DNA of 64,000 nt from Numida meleagris (GCF_002078875.1 NC_034414.1:24662611-24726610), one strand, 5' to 3'; shown: positions 25,001-38,309, counted from the stretch's first letter. The notes: generated by a model not told the origin, from the letters alone. A program made the numbers and translations.

Positions 25001-27074
25001 AAGATACTCTACGTTCAATTATGGAAATGTGTACACCTTCTCTAATGTATATTATGAGAATTAAGTGGACCTGTGAGTCACAGACACTGGACAGGCCTGT
25101 CCCTGGTGCAATAAATTATTTAATTGTAAGCATTGTTGAAAACAGCCATCTCATAGGTATGCCACCTTGCACTTTAGGGATCACAGAATTGCAGGGGTTG
25201 GAAGGGACCTCGAGATCAAGTCCAAGCCCTTGCTAAAGCAGGTACAACTGATCTAAAAGCCACCTTATTGCAATTGTGTTAGGATGCTGCTTTTGCCAGT
25301 GGTCAGGTACTGTGTTTCAGTGTGCATTAGGTTGTTCAGTTCTCCAAGGGCTCTTTGTAACGCAGAAGGCAATGGGGGCTTTGTGGATACGATTAACACT
25401 GTAATTCCAGCATACCTTCTCAGCCCAACCTCAGGTACAAATGAGTGCTAGTGGCCTGATAGCAAACTATTTTCTTTGTCCCTCAGTTTTCTTTTTCTAA
25501 CATGGAGAAAACTGAAACCCCTGTTCTTTGCACCTTTCCATTGCTTTCCCTCCACACATAACTCCTTTCAGCAAAGCTGCTTGATCGCTTGTCTTTGCAG
25601 CAGGGATAGTCTGTTACTTGGTGTTGCTGTGGTGCCTGCTGGAAGATCTGGGCTTAAGCCTTTAGCACAGTACAGGTGATGTTTATGTATATTGCTGTAG
25701 ATATTGAATGAGGGTGCTTACCTTCTGAGTAATACAGATTCATGGGCAAATGCTAGTAGGTGAGTATCTTAGGTATTTATTTAACCACCTAGATACATGC
25801 ATATGGAGCCTATCCTTTGGCTTTCTTGCAATGACTGAACACCCTTGGACTATTTGACGTGCTGCTGCATTACAATGGAAGTCTTGTATAGTGTCTGCTG
25901 TGGTTTGAATTGTCTTTGTTTTCCTTGTGAATTAGAGCCAGACTCCAACTGCCGTAGCTCTTGCTGAGGCAGATGACAGTGATGAACATGAGTTACCCTG
26001 GTGCTGCATCTGCAATGAAGATGCCACTTTGCGATGCCATGGCTGCAGTGGGGACCTCTACTGTCAACGCTGTTTTCGGTAAGTCTTGCCCCTCCTCTCA
26101 TCTGAGGGGACAGGTCATAGGTAAGCTTACCTGCTTTTGTTTGTTCTTCCTCTTGGGCCGAAGAACAGAAAATAGGTGGCAAGATTTGAGGAACTTGAGT
26201 CTGAGCTGAATGGTAGTATTTAATGGGAATACTTTTTATGATCAGTAATTACCCCAGGCTTCAGGGACTAAAGTGGCCCTGGGCAGGAACATTCTGTCTG
26301 TTCTGCTTCAGTGCATGTTTGGGCACTTTGTTTCAACTGTTGTCTGGAACAGTTGATGTGTGTGGGATAAGGGAGACCATTGTTCAGCATCTCCTATGGT
26401 TGGTTTGTTTTAATGACACTGGTGGATAATCTGGGCTGGTTTCTCCCAAGGAGGGATATCAGATAGCATGATTTCCTGAGACTTTTCTTAGCTTGAGACC
26501 ATGAAGTCTTATATCTGACATTTTTAATACAGTTTATGATTTCTGTGCCGGAGATGCAAGCTTCTGTCTTAACACTGACTGCTTCTCAGCAAGACTATGA
26601 CGGCTGCCAATACACTGTACTTTGTCCGCAACAGTTGTTTTTCAGGGTCGGGTGGAGCAGACTATAGTTCTAGCTGTTGTCATTGGAGTTGCTAACATGC
26701 CTGCAAATCACAGACATGGTGCTGAAAATGAGTCTCTGGTTACATGAAGCTCTCAGGGACGGGGACAGGTCTGCTGTCGTTCCTCCATTTCAGCAGGCAA
26801 GGATGAACAGAGATTTTCATAAAGCACATCACAGGTTTCTGCTACAAACAAATGTCTTGAGTAACCAGTCCACATATTTGCTGGTGCGGTCTTATCAATT
26901 AGCCCTTTGGATAGATTTCTTCTAGAGACTGCTGTTGTGCAGTGGCTAAGGGCAAGTTTCCTGCCTTGCGTGTTTGCTCTTGACTGCAGTTTGTATTTGC
27001 TTTTCAGGGAAGGCCATGCTGAGTTTGACATGAAGGACCACCACACCTCTCGGTATCGTCTTTCTTGCAAGTAG
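18719..27074 (+). CDS. ZFYVE19: ZFYVE19, abscission/NoCut checkpoint regulator (ANCHR)
   Basis: In mammals this protein holds back cytokinetic abscission with VPS4 when chromatin bridges persist, acting at the midbody. Exons: 18719-18772, 18955-19076, 20119-20172, 20706-20866, 21791-21936, 22496-22610, 23168-23377, 23862-23941, 24392-24502, 25936-26078, 27008-27074; 420 aa, all phases consistent. A FYVE-like zinc finger occupies residues 5-53 with CxxC pairs at C5/C8, C21/C24, C29/C32 and C50/C53. It starts MEGRCYGC as in the mammalian short form and lacks the usual RRHHCR motif. Three helical repeats follow, with cores AERLEKL, EARLAAL and EDRLAVL; the family's VPS4-binding MIM motifs fall here. 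A conserved stretch ends in [13 protein letters not shown]. Residues from about 371 form a B-box-like zinc domain ([16 protein letters not shown]). The first intron appears to use a GC donor. Identification is by strong resemblance to human ZFYVE19. Confidence 0.95.
18773..18954 (+). other. ZFYVE19: Probable GC-AG intron (ZFYVE19 intron 1)
   Basis: Exon 1 must end after the codons for FKKE to join the next exon ([10 protein letters not shown]) in phase 0, as in the mammalian protein. The bases at the junction are AG|GCAAGT, the strong consensus of GC-AG introns, and the acceptor is CCCCGCAG. No GT donor nearby gives the expected protein. The intron is 182 bases long and GC-rich. Confidence 0.75.
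25180..25250 (-). mobile_element. CR1 LINE 3' fragment in ZFYVE19 intron 9
   Basis: The plus strand reads TCACAGAATTGCAGGGGTTGGAAGGGACCTCGAGATC-like sequence, in pieces the standard reverse complement of the CR1 3' end (GGTTGGAAGGGACCT). The short length and mismatches mark an old 5'-truncated copy lying antisense to the host gene. Confidence 0.75.
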
Positions 27075-27517
27075 TGGTGATCACAGTCTTCACTGGCAGA
27101 AAAGGAGATGGACTCTTCCCATCTGGCCCACCCCCTCTTCTCCTGTTCTCCAAGTGGACTTGCAGCCAAAACGGGTGATGTTTTGGACAGTAAAAGGATG
27201 TGCTGTTAGCTGAGAGGGGCTTGGAGGGCAGGTGTCTTGGTCCTCGCAAACGCGACCAGAGAAGTGCTGGGCTTGCCACCCATGCTTGGGATAAATGGGG
27301 ACTTGATGTGAGGTGGTGGCTATGAGTCTATAAATATAGACAGTAAGGTGGTGTGAATAATAGTGAAGATGTGTGTTTAAGGCAGTATTGGCTGGTTGTT
27401 AAGTAACCTCCTGCTTTTGCTAACAGCTTACACATTGGTTCGCAAGTCAGCAGAGCACTTTGCACTAAGAAATTGTCTACGTCACGGTCACATGTGCGAT
27501 GAGAACTTCCAAAACAT

Positions 27518-27523
27518 AATAAA
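27518..27523 (+). terminator. ZFYVE19: Polyadenylation signal of ZFYVE19
   Basis: A canonical AATAAA lies about 444 bases past the stop codon at 27074. It is the first such signal downstream and is a plausible 3' end for the transcript. Confidence 0.65.
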
Positions 27524-30500
27524 ACTATTTACAGCAGACTGTGGTTGAAATCTCTTCTGGAAATGCCTGATAATAGCCCTTTATAAGTGTTACCCTCTTG
27601 TAATGGTATCTCAGTTGTACTGCCAGGTGGCTCAGATAAATGTGAAGGATCATGAAAAAACAGTTCTGTGGTGTTGCTGGGATGGTGCAGGGGAGTTGTG
27701 ATCCAGTGATAGCTACTCTGCCTTGACGAGCAGTGTTGCTTATGTGTTTGAAATGAAGAATGCTTTTTTAAAGATAATTTGCTGCAGATACACTGTATTG
27801 TGACCTGTAGTGACTGTACCAAAGTCCCATGAAATCTATGGGAGCAGCACGTTAATCTGGAAGAGGTGTGAGTTTGTATGAAAGTGAGGGTTGGCTCTCT
27901 TTTGTTGTTTGTTCCCCAGTACGATAAAGATGCTACATGTGTGATGCTTTTTTACCTGGCTATGAATCTCAGTTTACTATGCTTGTATACCACCCTGAGA
28001 TAGTCCAGATGCATGTGACACATGCCAGTGGCTATAGCACCTAGCATTGTTTGAAATACCTGATTAAACTTTCCTGAAAGCAGCTGTAATATCCCATCAG
28101 GGTGAGCTCTTCCAGGACTATAATGTGACTTGAATCAGCTGCTTAAGGTTGACAAATTCCAGGAGTGTCCAAACAAAAAAACGTAATGATTTGCTTTTGA
28201 CAGAGTTTCCAATTGTTCTCGCCTGTCTGGTTTGACACTGCCACTCCCAGCTGTCTGCCCTGTGCTGAAGGTCACTGCCTCTGTAGGTGAGCTGACAAAA
28301 AAGTGTTTGCCTGCACTTCAGCCACCTCCAGTCAGAGCACAGTAAATATCTTCAACTACATCCAAAGGTGGATTTGTGCTAATGTGCTGGACTGGATCAG
28401 GAGCTTCAGTAGTAACCTGTATCAGACAACGTGGTAATATTTCAGGTTGACACAGTGAGAAATTGCTAGCGTATCTGGCAGTGCTTTCAGAGCTGATTGT
28501 TAGGAAGGGATGGTGAAACCCAGTTCAGTGAAACACAGACTGTTAGGGGAAAGAACATCCTTCACAAGTGCCTTAACTTTAGAACAGACAGATAGGAAAA
28601 CTACTGAATTGTTCTGATGCAAGAGCTCACAAAGAATCCTGTGTTACACAAGATCTAAGTAGATAGTTACTGACCTGAGGAGTTGAAGTCTTCATTTTTG
28701 AGACTTTTTTTTGGCAGTTCTGGCTTCATGTCACTGTGGGAATGACTTTGTTATTTGACCAGGATAGTTAGCCTGACAGCATGACAGCCCACTGAAAACT
28801 GTCTCAGGTTAAATCTTTTGTGTTTTGCATGTGCACAAGAAGTTAACAGCTGCTCTTCTCTTTAAGACTGATCCACTCCTTTGAGCTTCAGCCTTCTCAA
28901 GGTCCTTTCCAAGCAGACAATAAGCAAATTAATTCTTGTTTTACACGTTTTTTTTCTCTCCTTGTTATCAATGAGCTGGTAATTTACTGCAACAGTTTAA
29001 ATGCTTCATCAGCCACAACACAACTTTGAGCTCCTTGTGCAGTTAGGTAGCGTGAGTCCAGTGAGCCCTACCCTGTGCTCATCAATAATAAAGCAACAGG
29101 TAACAGCCTGAAGCAGCTTATTTAGTTTCCTGGATTGGTCTCTGTGGGTTCATCCCAAGGAATCCAGAAATGCAACCTGCCCAATACCTGAAATAGAACT
29201 TAGTCATACATGGAAGACTCTCTTCAGTCATATGCACACGTACTGACTCTTTCACTGCCCTATCACTAATGGACATTTTTGTGGCTGCTGAGCTTTCTGC
29301 ATGTAATTGGCCATTTTAGTGGCCGGCCAATCACTTTCCCGTTGTAAAGCCATCCCCACTGTAGCTCATGCTTCCATGCAAAAGGAGAAGGAGGGAGATC
29401 TCAACCAGCTGTCAGCAGAAGCACAATTAACAATCTGTTGTTTCCAAAGAGGAGTGTTGTGTGGCCTTTACCTGGTCAGTGCACATTTAGCTGTGTTGCA
29501 CACACCTTGACCTTGGCTTTGAAAAGGTGCTGGTAAAGCAGTAAAGATACAGGTAATCCATCAGTTCCTCACTGGCTGGATCAACATCAGTGATAGCCAT
29601 TCAAGGACTGAAGAGTGTTTGGGATCTACCAGAAGGAATCTGTTTCTTTCCTTCTTTGTTGTGTATATAAGAAGATTTTTCTTTTCCTCTCAAAATGTTT
29701 CGTACATGAAATATCAAAAGTAGATTCCTCTCCAGCAAGAATTCAAATTCATTTGTTAGTATTAGTTTGAAGTCAGATTAGTTCACAAAGAGAGGTCTCA
29801 GATAAGCTGTATTAATTTGCAATTGCTGTGGTTCATGCAGGTGTAGTTTGTCTTAAGTGCTGTAACAGTGTGTCCAAATATAGCTGCCTGAATATTTTTA
29901 AGGGGAATGTAAGAGTAGCTCATAATAAATGGAAAATGATTTGAAGGTTATTTCATGCACCTTCATGAAATTTCACATGTTCTGAGTTATCTTGGTATAA
30001 TCAAGAGGCAAAAGTTCCTTGAAGAAATACTTTTAACCATGCTATCTGCAAACCAAATGTTGCAGCCTTATGCTAGTAGTGATGGTAGTGAGAAACAGCA
30101 AAGGTGACTGGAAGCTGTTTGTAAACAAAATATACTTTAGTCTGTCCCTAAATGCCAAGCTGAGCACAGCCACTAAGTAAATAAAAGCAACTTTGACTTC
30201 TTCCTCTTAAGAACTAATCAAAAAGTTGTTCTGCCTTATGTTGTTTTTTTTCTTTTGCACCAGAGATGAGAAATCAGCTAACGGTGGCCACATCTTCTTG
30301 TTTTGTTATATCTTTGTGCTTGCCTGAAGTTCTCTCATGTGCTATGGTAATGTTTTGATGTACTGGAAAAACTGCATATCACAGGGGCTGCAGCTTATTC
30401 ATTTTTCTGCTACTGGCAGAGAACACACAAAGATAACTTCTACTCAAGCAGAGTTCCAAAAGCCTTTTTTTTTTTTCCCCTGGGTCCACCTTTAAAGTAC

Positions 30501-32142
30501 AGCAAAAAAAATTTTCTTCTGCATCCCTCCAAATTGCTTGGATACAGAATTAAGTCCCTGCATGGAGAAAAATCTGTCCGTTGTGCCAGAGGAATGGCCC
30601 TGAAGGTCTTTGTGCTGTCACAGCTCAGAAGAATAAAAGCTTCTTCTTAGAATGTGTAATTAATCTGGATATCTGTGAACTTACACTGCAGCTAATTACA
30701 GCTATAGTTTAGGACACAGCTCAGGGGCCTGTCCAACAGGGTCTTCCACTTGAACTTCTGTTTGAACTGAGTCTGTGATGTTAACAGTGCTCAGAGTTCT
30801 TTGGTACTATGCTGCTTTCCCTTCTTGACAGCTGTGATTCTTCAGTGTCAGCAGGTGTGAATCCATGAGCAATGCCAGATTTGCAGCAGGTGCAAACCTA
30901 GACTGCGTATTTTTGTTGTTTTTCTTATAAATTGGAGACTTCATGAGGGCAGGCAGGTGTTCTGTTGGCCTCGTACCAAGCCAGCCAAGGCACATGACCC
31001 TTGGTACATATTGGTACATGGAAGTCCTTCCAGATGCAACTCAGCAATTCATCTCTCATGTTTGGATGGCAGGCATGGGAGTATAGGGACATAACGTGGG
31101 AGACTGCTCTGCCTGTGCAGTCCTCCTGCATTTGATGTCTTAGTTCCCTGCAACGTGTGTCAAGTTACTGACTTGCTGAGAGCCTGGATGTAGTTTCCTC
31201 TGTATTTTTCCAGCCACACATTAGTTATAGCCTGAAGAGTTTGTGCAGCAAGGCTGTGTCCTACTTCTAATTTGTGAGACCTACCTGTCTGTGAAAGTCT
31301 TGCTGCTTAGGAGCAGGTATGTTTTCAGTTCAATTTTTCTGTAGTGTCTAAAAAGAGAGCAATTTGAGGCAGCACATAGCTGATTTTCTCTGTTTTAATA
31401 TACAAAATAAGTATTTTACAGAGTCTTTTTAAATGGTGAGAAAAATCATTCCTACGCCTCACTCCTGTAGGAGATGCTTCTAAATCATCAAGTTCTAAAT
31501 TCTGTGAAGAGGAAAAACACTTCTCTTCCATTAGCCTTAGCAGCCATTTTGTCAGCTTCCCCTTAAGTATTGACCAGATGCACTTGGATGTTTTCATTTG
31601 ATCCTACTGTATATTTTCTATTGAACCTTTGTGACTAACAGAGGCTTAATAAGACCTACCAAGGTCTACAAATGCTGTAGAGCCAGGTACAGCAGTAACA
31701 GGCAAAAGATCGCAGTTGGGTCCCAGCCAGACTTGAAACAGGGTGCAGCTTTGCAGTAACCGACTTTCCATGTTGATGAAGGAGTGATAACCAGTGCCTT
31801 GTTTCCCTTGCTGCGGATGGAAAGAAGGAAGTTTTGATGTGCTCCTGAGAATTGTATTTGGTGCTCCCAAGCCAGCTTGGAAATTCCTAGAAGAAACTGA
31901 AGGGAGGATTTCTTGTCCTGTTCCCCAGGTTAAAATGCCTTTTAAGAATCGGGAAAACATACAGTTTAGCTTCCTGCTGTGCACGTAGATCTGGAAGGAG
32001 CAGGGACTTCAAGCCACTGGTATAAAGTTCACAAACTTGGTGATGTTTCTTAATAAATCCTAAACATATTCTGAAGTGACCTTGCTGATGTGTTTTGTAT
32101 GGGGAAGACGCATTTTTCCTTGTGACCCAAGCTGGATGTCTC
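27524..32142. other. Intergenic DNA between the convergent genes ZFYVE19 and PPP1R14D
   Basis: About 4.6 kb with no recognisable gene, RNA gene or intact transposon. Open frames are short and unlike any family I know. The right part should include the 3' UTR of PPP1R14D, which is transcribed leftward; an ATTAAA variant signal on the minus strand lies near 31395, but its use is unproven. Homopolymer T runs such as those near 30465 are the only simple repeats of note. Confidence 0.5.
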
Positions 32143-35100
32143 TTATGGGTGAGGTAGTCTCTTCTGAGGATTGGTGATTCTCCGGAGACCTTTCAATCGA
32201 CTGAGCAATTCCGTAATGAAGTCCTACAGCAAGAATTGCAGGAAGATGGATGTTAATTCCATTTCTCACTGGCCCAAAGAGCACTATGCCCTTTATGTTG
32301 TTCGCATGTTTCTCTTCACTCTGACCAGAAATCAGGATTTTTACATACATTAAGCAAATGTATCTTCTAGCTTAGGAAGGGAGACCCTGTGATGGCTGAA
32401 GAGGGTTTAAAAACCCCTCTTCTTTCCTCTCCCGGTTCCCTTTGGAGCAGCCATGTTTGCTTTTTTCTGCAACAGCTAGCCTGCCTTCCTCCCAGTGCTT
32501 GCTTGTTCCCCACTGAGATGACCTCAAGATGCTATTGTTTCAGGCTCCCCTGCTTCCTGTTGCCACCATAACCTCCTGCCCACTTCTGCTACCCTCCCAA
32601 TGTAGGGCAAAGCATGCTGTCCCTCTTGTTGCTTCCTTGCTGAACCTGTAAAGCTCCATGTAAGGGACTGCAAATCACGCTGGATCAGTGCCAGTTCTAC
32701 AAGGAAGTGGCTGGCAGAGAAGGAGGTGGAGCAGGACACACGTAAGACTAATGATAACCTGGAGCAGGGGTTGAGGACTGACAGACCAGGTAGTTGAGCA
32801 GTTAATGGAGATAAACCCCATTGCTGACACAGCCAAGCACTACGGACCAAACTGGGCCATCTGGTTATTCCAAGCAGAAATCTAAGTGACTATTTTGTCT
32901 TCTTGATATTCAGGTTATGCCCTCTGCTCCAACAGATTAAAAGAGTGTAAACAATGTTAAATTATTTTATTCATCATTGTACTGAAAATAAATCCTCTTT
33001 TGGTTCACAAAAAACAGGAATTTCTCACACCATAAATCCTTTTTTATTGGCTAGCTCTTGATTTGTTTATTTTTAATTATCTGTGCTATGATGGATCAAT
33101 GCTTGGACTAGGTGGTCTTAGAGGCCTCTTCCAACCTTAATGATTCTGTGCTTCTCTGTGACTAGTGCAAACTTTGCCCTCTCCAGGGCGAGTAACATCC
33201 CTAGAAAGGCAGCACTGTAAAGGCATCCATCTCACTTTCTGTATGTTTGTCATTGTACAGCTAAATAGAAAAGCTGGATAAGAGATTTAGATTGATGAAT
33301 AACATCTGAGCACAATGTTCACATGCAATTCACGTGACTGAATCAGGGTTGGGGGACTCTTCTGCACACCGCAGTGTGCGGTGTAGGCAGTTGCTGTCTG
33401 ATGTACGTGCCACACAGCAGAATACCGGGCTCTGTTCCTTTGAGTACTGTTACAGTGATGTTTCCTTAACTCCCTAACTCAAAATCAAGACTTGTAAAGT
33501 TCACTGGGGGAAAAAGTGTGTATAAAACTGACATAAGGGGCCACTGCTCAACAGCGATCTGCCCAGTACAATCTCAGGACCACCCTCTGTTCTCATCTTT
33601 CATATGCTAGAGTGTTCTAAGCTAAAACTGCATTTAATTAACACCATGCTGTATTGCTGTGATGCTTAGCTGTCTGCTGGGTTAAACCACAGCAATGCCC
33701 TTTCTACACTGAGGACCAAGTAGCAATTCAGCCTGGTCACCTCAGGATACCTGAAACATGGAATTAATTTTGTTTGTCTGCACAGTATAATCCTTCATCT
33801 GCTCCACTGCTCAGCCTTCATTTCAGCCATGTAGATTTACACTTAATTTTATAACACAGCAGAATAAACTGGCAAACACTTCCCACTGAGGATTAAACAA
33901 ATGTGGTGGTAGGCAAAATAACATATTGGCTATTCAGCCAAGTAGCAGCAAGCACTTCTAGAGCACAGCATAATATATGTATGTCGATGGTGCTTGACTC
34001 ACCTCTGTTGGGCTGGAGCACTCATGGAGGATTTCCTGAAAGCCAAGGAGATATCATTTTAGTATTTCATAAGTTGATCCTTCCCTCCAGCTGCAAAAAG
34101 GGTATATAATCTTACTATTCTTGACTGGCTACAAGACACAGGGAAGCAGCGTGCCATATAGTATGTTCATATTCTGCAACCCAAACACCATTTCTGCATT
34201 ACACCAGAAGTTCCTGTCTTTAAGTCACCAAGTTCCTATGTCTGACCTGTAGTTTTAATTTCTGTTCTTCATTAGGGACCTCCAGGAGATCTTCAAGGTC
34301 AATTACTGGTCCAGGAACTTCTGCATCTGTTTTCTCTCTTAGCTAAAAAGAAGAAGAAAAAAACCAACACAGTTAATAAACCCTCAAACTTTTAAGAACT
34401 CTAGAGACCAACTTTGAAGTAGTAAGCAGCTGGGAAGGAACTAGCTACAAGAAAACCATGCTACAAAGCTGATGTCAGGATATAAATCATCTCAAAATGA
34501 GAAGGTTCTTACCAAGAGGACATTCATTCCAGCCCCTCAGTGGTGTCTGCTACAGCCACACATCTTGATTCATCATCTGCTCCCACCTCAACACTTGATC
34601 CCTGCTCAGGGATCATGGTCTGTGATGAGAACACCTTTTCAAGAATATCCAATGTCAATTGCTAACTGCAGTGCAGTGTAATCCAGCTTGGGACAACCTA
34701 CTTCTGTAAAGGGTGTGTGCAAATTGTTCATCAAACAGAAGTCCATCAGGTTTAATCTTAAAGAGGTACTATAAATACAGGGAGATTTTAAGCTTTTTAG
34801 CTACATACATTCACATAGTTGGTATTTATACTGAGGATTTTTGCAGTAGCGAAGAAACAAACAGCTATGCTTTAGAAAGGTGTAACTTACTATTTGTCAG
34901 CTTTCTCTAACAGGAATGGGAGTGATATAATACAGTTTTAAAGTGAGCGAGACCCACGTGTTTTGGTGACTGGAGTTACAGTCTCACAGTACAAGTGGAT
35001 GTTATTTGGAAACATTTGTAAACTTGGCCACTGATACATTTTAGCTCCAAATGACTCTACTAGACTGTAAGGATGGCAGGCTGCATTTTCCAAAGTAGCT

Positions 35101-37658
35101 GCAAAATGAACCATCAACAACACAACACTAGTGATATTTTAACATACTACTCAGCAGAGTAAGGGTAACGAGTGATTAGCACGGCACCTAATAGAGATGC
35201 ATGTAAAACATTAAACACTAAAGACAGTATTTACGGGAAAAAGAGAGAAACTGTTTCCAATCAGTCTCTGATACCATGCCAGAGAGGAAGCAGAAAAGCA
35301 GTGGGAGTTGAGCTTTGTTACACAGCTGACTTGACAACTAAGAATAAAACAGTTACATGTACTGTACTGTGACCCATACAGCATTTCTTCATAAAAGTAA
35401 TAGTTTTCACATGACTGTTTAGACAACGGGTGTTGATCTGGTCTAAGTAGGGACTGTGGTCCTGCTTCCAAGTGCAGGGAAGGGTCTTGAAAACCCAAAT
35501 TGTCTCCAGAGTCTTAGTTTTGTTGTGAAAAGCCTCAAGGCAGTAAATAGCATAGCAATCAGATTATCTGTATCAGGAGATGATGTTTGATCTAACCTTG
35601 CTGGCAGCTGACTCTGCAGGGCCATTTATTCCGACTGTCACATAGGTTTCTGGAAGACGTGGAGAAACACTGCACTGCCAAGGGCAGGTGGAGCAAAGGA
35701 GGAAGCTGATGGGGAGCTGATGTAATGGAAATCAGAGGATCCAAAGAAGCCCAGGCTAGCAGGGCTAACTAAATAGTCTTGCTACAGTGCACGGAGCAGG
35801 GCAGGAGGACCTGCTGGACTTCTGGGTACTTACAAGTCATCTATTGTGGCACACTCGTTTATTTGAACAGGTACTATGTAAACATCTATTGTACGCTATT
35901 AACAATCTCTGATTTGGATCAGCATTGCATGATATAATTCCTGTTGGGAATGTCTCAGTTTGACCCAGTACACCAGGAAGTTGCTAAAACTGCTGTGCTG
36001 GAGTGGTGCTAGCAAAGGCAATTTATTTGCAGTCTGTTCCCATAAGGGAATGGCTGCATTTCTCATTTGTGCCTACTGGAAAAAAATATCTCCTCTGAGG
36101 AGCTACTCTGGTAACAATGAACAGCTTCCAAGTAGTCAACTCACAGAAAAACAGAAGTAATAATGTAGCCTGAGTTGTTTTTCTGACATCTTTACAGGTG
36201 TATATCTGTAGACTTAGACAAGTGAGAGTAGTACACATGGAGTTACATCTTGTGTTATGTTACTGGTGGTACCAAGAAATGCTTCACATCTATCTCAAAA
36301 AAACTTTCTCTGAACTAATATTTTTAAACTACTGTCATTACCCAAAGGGCAAAAGGTCCTGATGCTCAAAGCAGCAGCCACTCTCCTTGCTCATCTCTTC
36401 AGAACTACCGTGCCACTTTTGCTTAGTCCTTCAGGTTGTGAGCATCAGTAGGACTCCAAATTCTCTCTTTTTGCTGGTTTTGTAAATGCAGATATCATAA
36501 ATGGATACATCTTTCAAGATGGAAATGAGATCTTCTCCCCTCTCCTCCCTCAGACGTTGCCTGTCAGGAACATTTGTTTCTTCTCAGGGCACAGTGATAT
36601 TTTGGGGTGGCTGCCAACTCAATGGGACCATTTCCCCTTGAGGAACTTGTATAGATAAAATCTGCAGCCTTGAGGTGCTTGCACTTAACCTTACAATGGT
36701 GTTAAATGGAGAGATTCCAGTAAAACTAAATAAAATAAAAGCAGAGTTAGCACCATCTTGCATGACAGGATGAAATAGAGGAAATGGCTCTAGTCCTTTT
36801 AAAGCTACATAAACCACAATGGTAAAAGCAGACATACTTCTGACACAAGAAGGCTGGAGGGAGCATGTTGCTAGACAGGTCCAGATTGAGATGCATACCC
36901 ACCCAAATTTCCAGGGAATGCCAATGTCTAACCCACCTCCAAATGGGCTCAGCATATGCACTGGTCTCTCAAGTGTTCATAGCTGTCAGACTATTCATCT
37001 CAGGCCACACTGAGAAGTGTTTCCAGAAACACCACCTATCCTGCACCATTCAGGCACTGGACCTAGTTGCTCCTAAGTCTCCTGGTAAGACAGCTCTTGG
37101 ATACATAAGAATGAAGCAGGACTGACTGTTGCTGGTGGTAATGAAAATGCAAGCCAGGAATACTGCTCTGGGGAGTTGTGTAATTTGAGCATGTGTTTTG
37201 TTTCAGTTCCCCTGCTGCTAGTAGCATGGCCAGAGTCTGCAGTTGCATATATAGCTTTATCCCAAGTGCCTCAGGATAAAGCCACAAGGCTGTGGCCAAA
37301 GGGATGAAGGATGCGCTGAATACCTCAAACCCAGCTAGCTCAGGTACTGCTAGCAGCAAAACTGATGACAAGGATCTATTTCCAGTAAACTGAGCAAGAA
37401 CACCTCTATCCCTGCACACAGCCTCTCATCCCATTCCCCTAATGAGCGAGGAGCTGTTTTGCCCCAGCTACTCACCGGGAACTGGTACAGCTCCTGCAGC
37501 CGGGCATTGATCCACTCCTCCAGGTCTAGCCAGCGCTGTAGGTCTTTGCGGTTGTACTTTATGGTTAGCTTGCCCAGTTTCCTGTGTGACGATTCCTCCC
37601 CAGGTTTCTCTGGAGTCTGGAAAGTCACCCGGGGCAATGCACTGGAGTTGCTGGCCAT
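32143..37658 (-). CDS. PPP1R14D: PPP1R14D, protein phosphatase 1 inhibitor (CPI-17/GBPI family)
   Basis: A small cytosolic inhibitor of PP1 that becomes potent when a threonine in its central motif is phosphorylated. Minus-strand exons in order: 37658-37476, 34342-34247, 34035-34003, 32223-32143; all junctions are phase 0 with GT-AG splice sites and give 130 aa (human about 145). The start is the ATG at 37658-37656, just before ASNSSALPRVTFQTP. The inhibitory core KLTIKYNRKDLQRWLDLEEW has the expected phospho-acceptor threonine at residue 32 and matches the human LTVKYDRGQLQRWLEME. Exon 2 has the acidic helix IDLEDLLEVPNEEQK, the 33-base exon 3 encodes EILHECSSPTE, and exon 4 begins DFITELLSRLKGLRR. 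These follow the family's four-helix layout. Convergent with ZFYVE19 and divergent from SPINT1, as in human, which favours PPP1R14D over paralogues A-C. Confident in family and orthology; a longer N-terminus is not excluded. Confidence 0.92.
33096..33161 (+). mobile_element. CR1 LINE 3' fragment in PPP1R14D intron 3
   Basis: The plus strand contains CTTGGACTAGGTGGTCTTAG followed by AGGCCTCTTCCAACCTTAAT and GATTCTGTG, matching the 3' tail of CR1 elements of birds. It is an old, severely 5'-truncated copy on the plus strand, antisense to PPP1R14D. Confidence 0.8.
34343..37475 (-). other. PPP1R14D: Large first intron of PPP1R14D
   Basis: About 3.1 kb between exons 1 and 2. I see no other coding exon, RNA gene or clear transposon in it. 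Donor on the minus strand is CCG|GTGAGT and acceptor is TTTTTAG, both good. Confidence 0.7.
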
Positions 37659-38249
37659 CCTCACTGCTTCCTCCTCTCTGCTCCTGACTGCTCTCCTCCG
37701 TCTTGTAGCCGGTGTCTCCCTGCAGCTCCTGGCTCACAACACAAGCCACTCGCAGACACCAAAGGCAGGCAGCATTGGTGATGCCAGGGAGCGAGGCAGG
37801 GAGCCACAGTGTGCACTGCAGGCAGTGTTACCAGAGTAGGCTCTTGGGTTTCACAACAGGTGCTACTGATGAGCGGGGAGGGAGGGGAGATGGCTTGGTG
37901 TAATAACATCTGCTGTTAAAACAAGCCAAGTGAAGCAGGGAACCGATGAACAAAGGCTGTTAATATTTAACGTAAGTCAGCTCCAAGAAGCAGAGGAGGT
38001 GGGGAAGAGGAGGTTTTGAATTACTTTTCCTACAGGTGCAACTGACGTGTGTGTGCAAATCCAATGGGCTGATCCACTCTTCTATAATGATGGGAATACT
38101 AGGTCAGTGGTGTTACAGCCAAACTTGGGCTCAGTAGTACTATTTTACCCTGTTCTGCAGTCTATGTGTTTCTTCTAGATTTCTGAAAACATTCTGTGTA
38201 GAAAACCTTGTGACCTGAATTTGTGATCATCTGAGCAAGGCGCTCCTGC

Positions 38250-38274
38250 AATAAAACAAATGATCTGTGCTCTT

Positions 38275-38305
<31 letters not shown>
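38250..38305 (+). repeat. AATAAA followed by a 27-base poly(A) tract
   Basis: An AATAAA at 38250-38255 is followed after 23 bases by about 27 consecutive A residues (38279-38305). That spacing is what a polyadenylated mRNA 3' end has when copied back into the genome. It may be the tail of a processed retrocopy whose body lies to the left, or just a homopolymer tract. I could not recognise the upstream sequence or find flanking target-site duplications by eye. Confidence 0.5.

Positions 38306-38309
<4 letters not shown>

Noticed and set aside
37468..37749. 93-codon minus-strand frame overlapping PPP1R14D exon 1
   Set aside because: It is in a different frame from the inhibitory motif and has no family resemblance.
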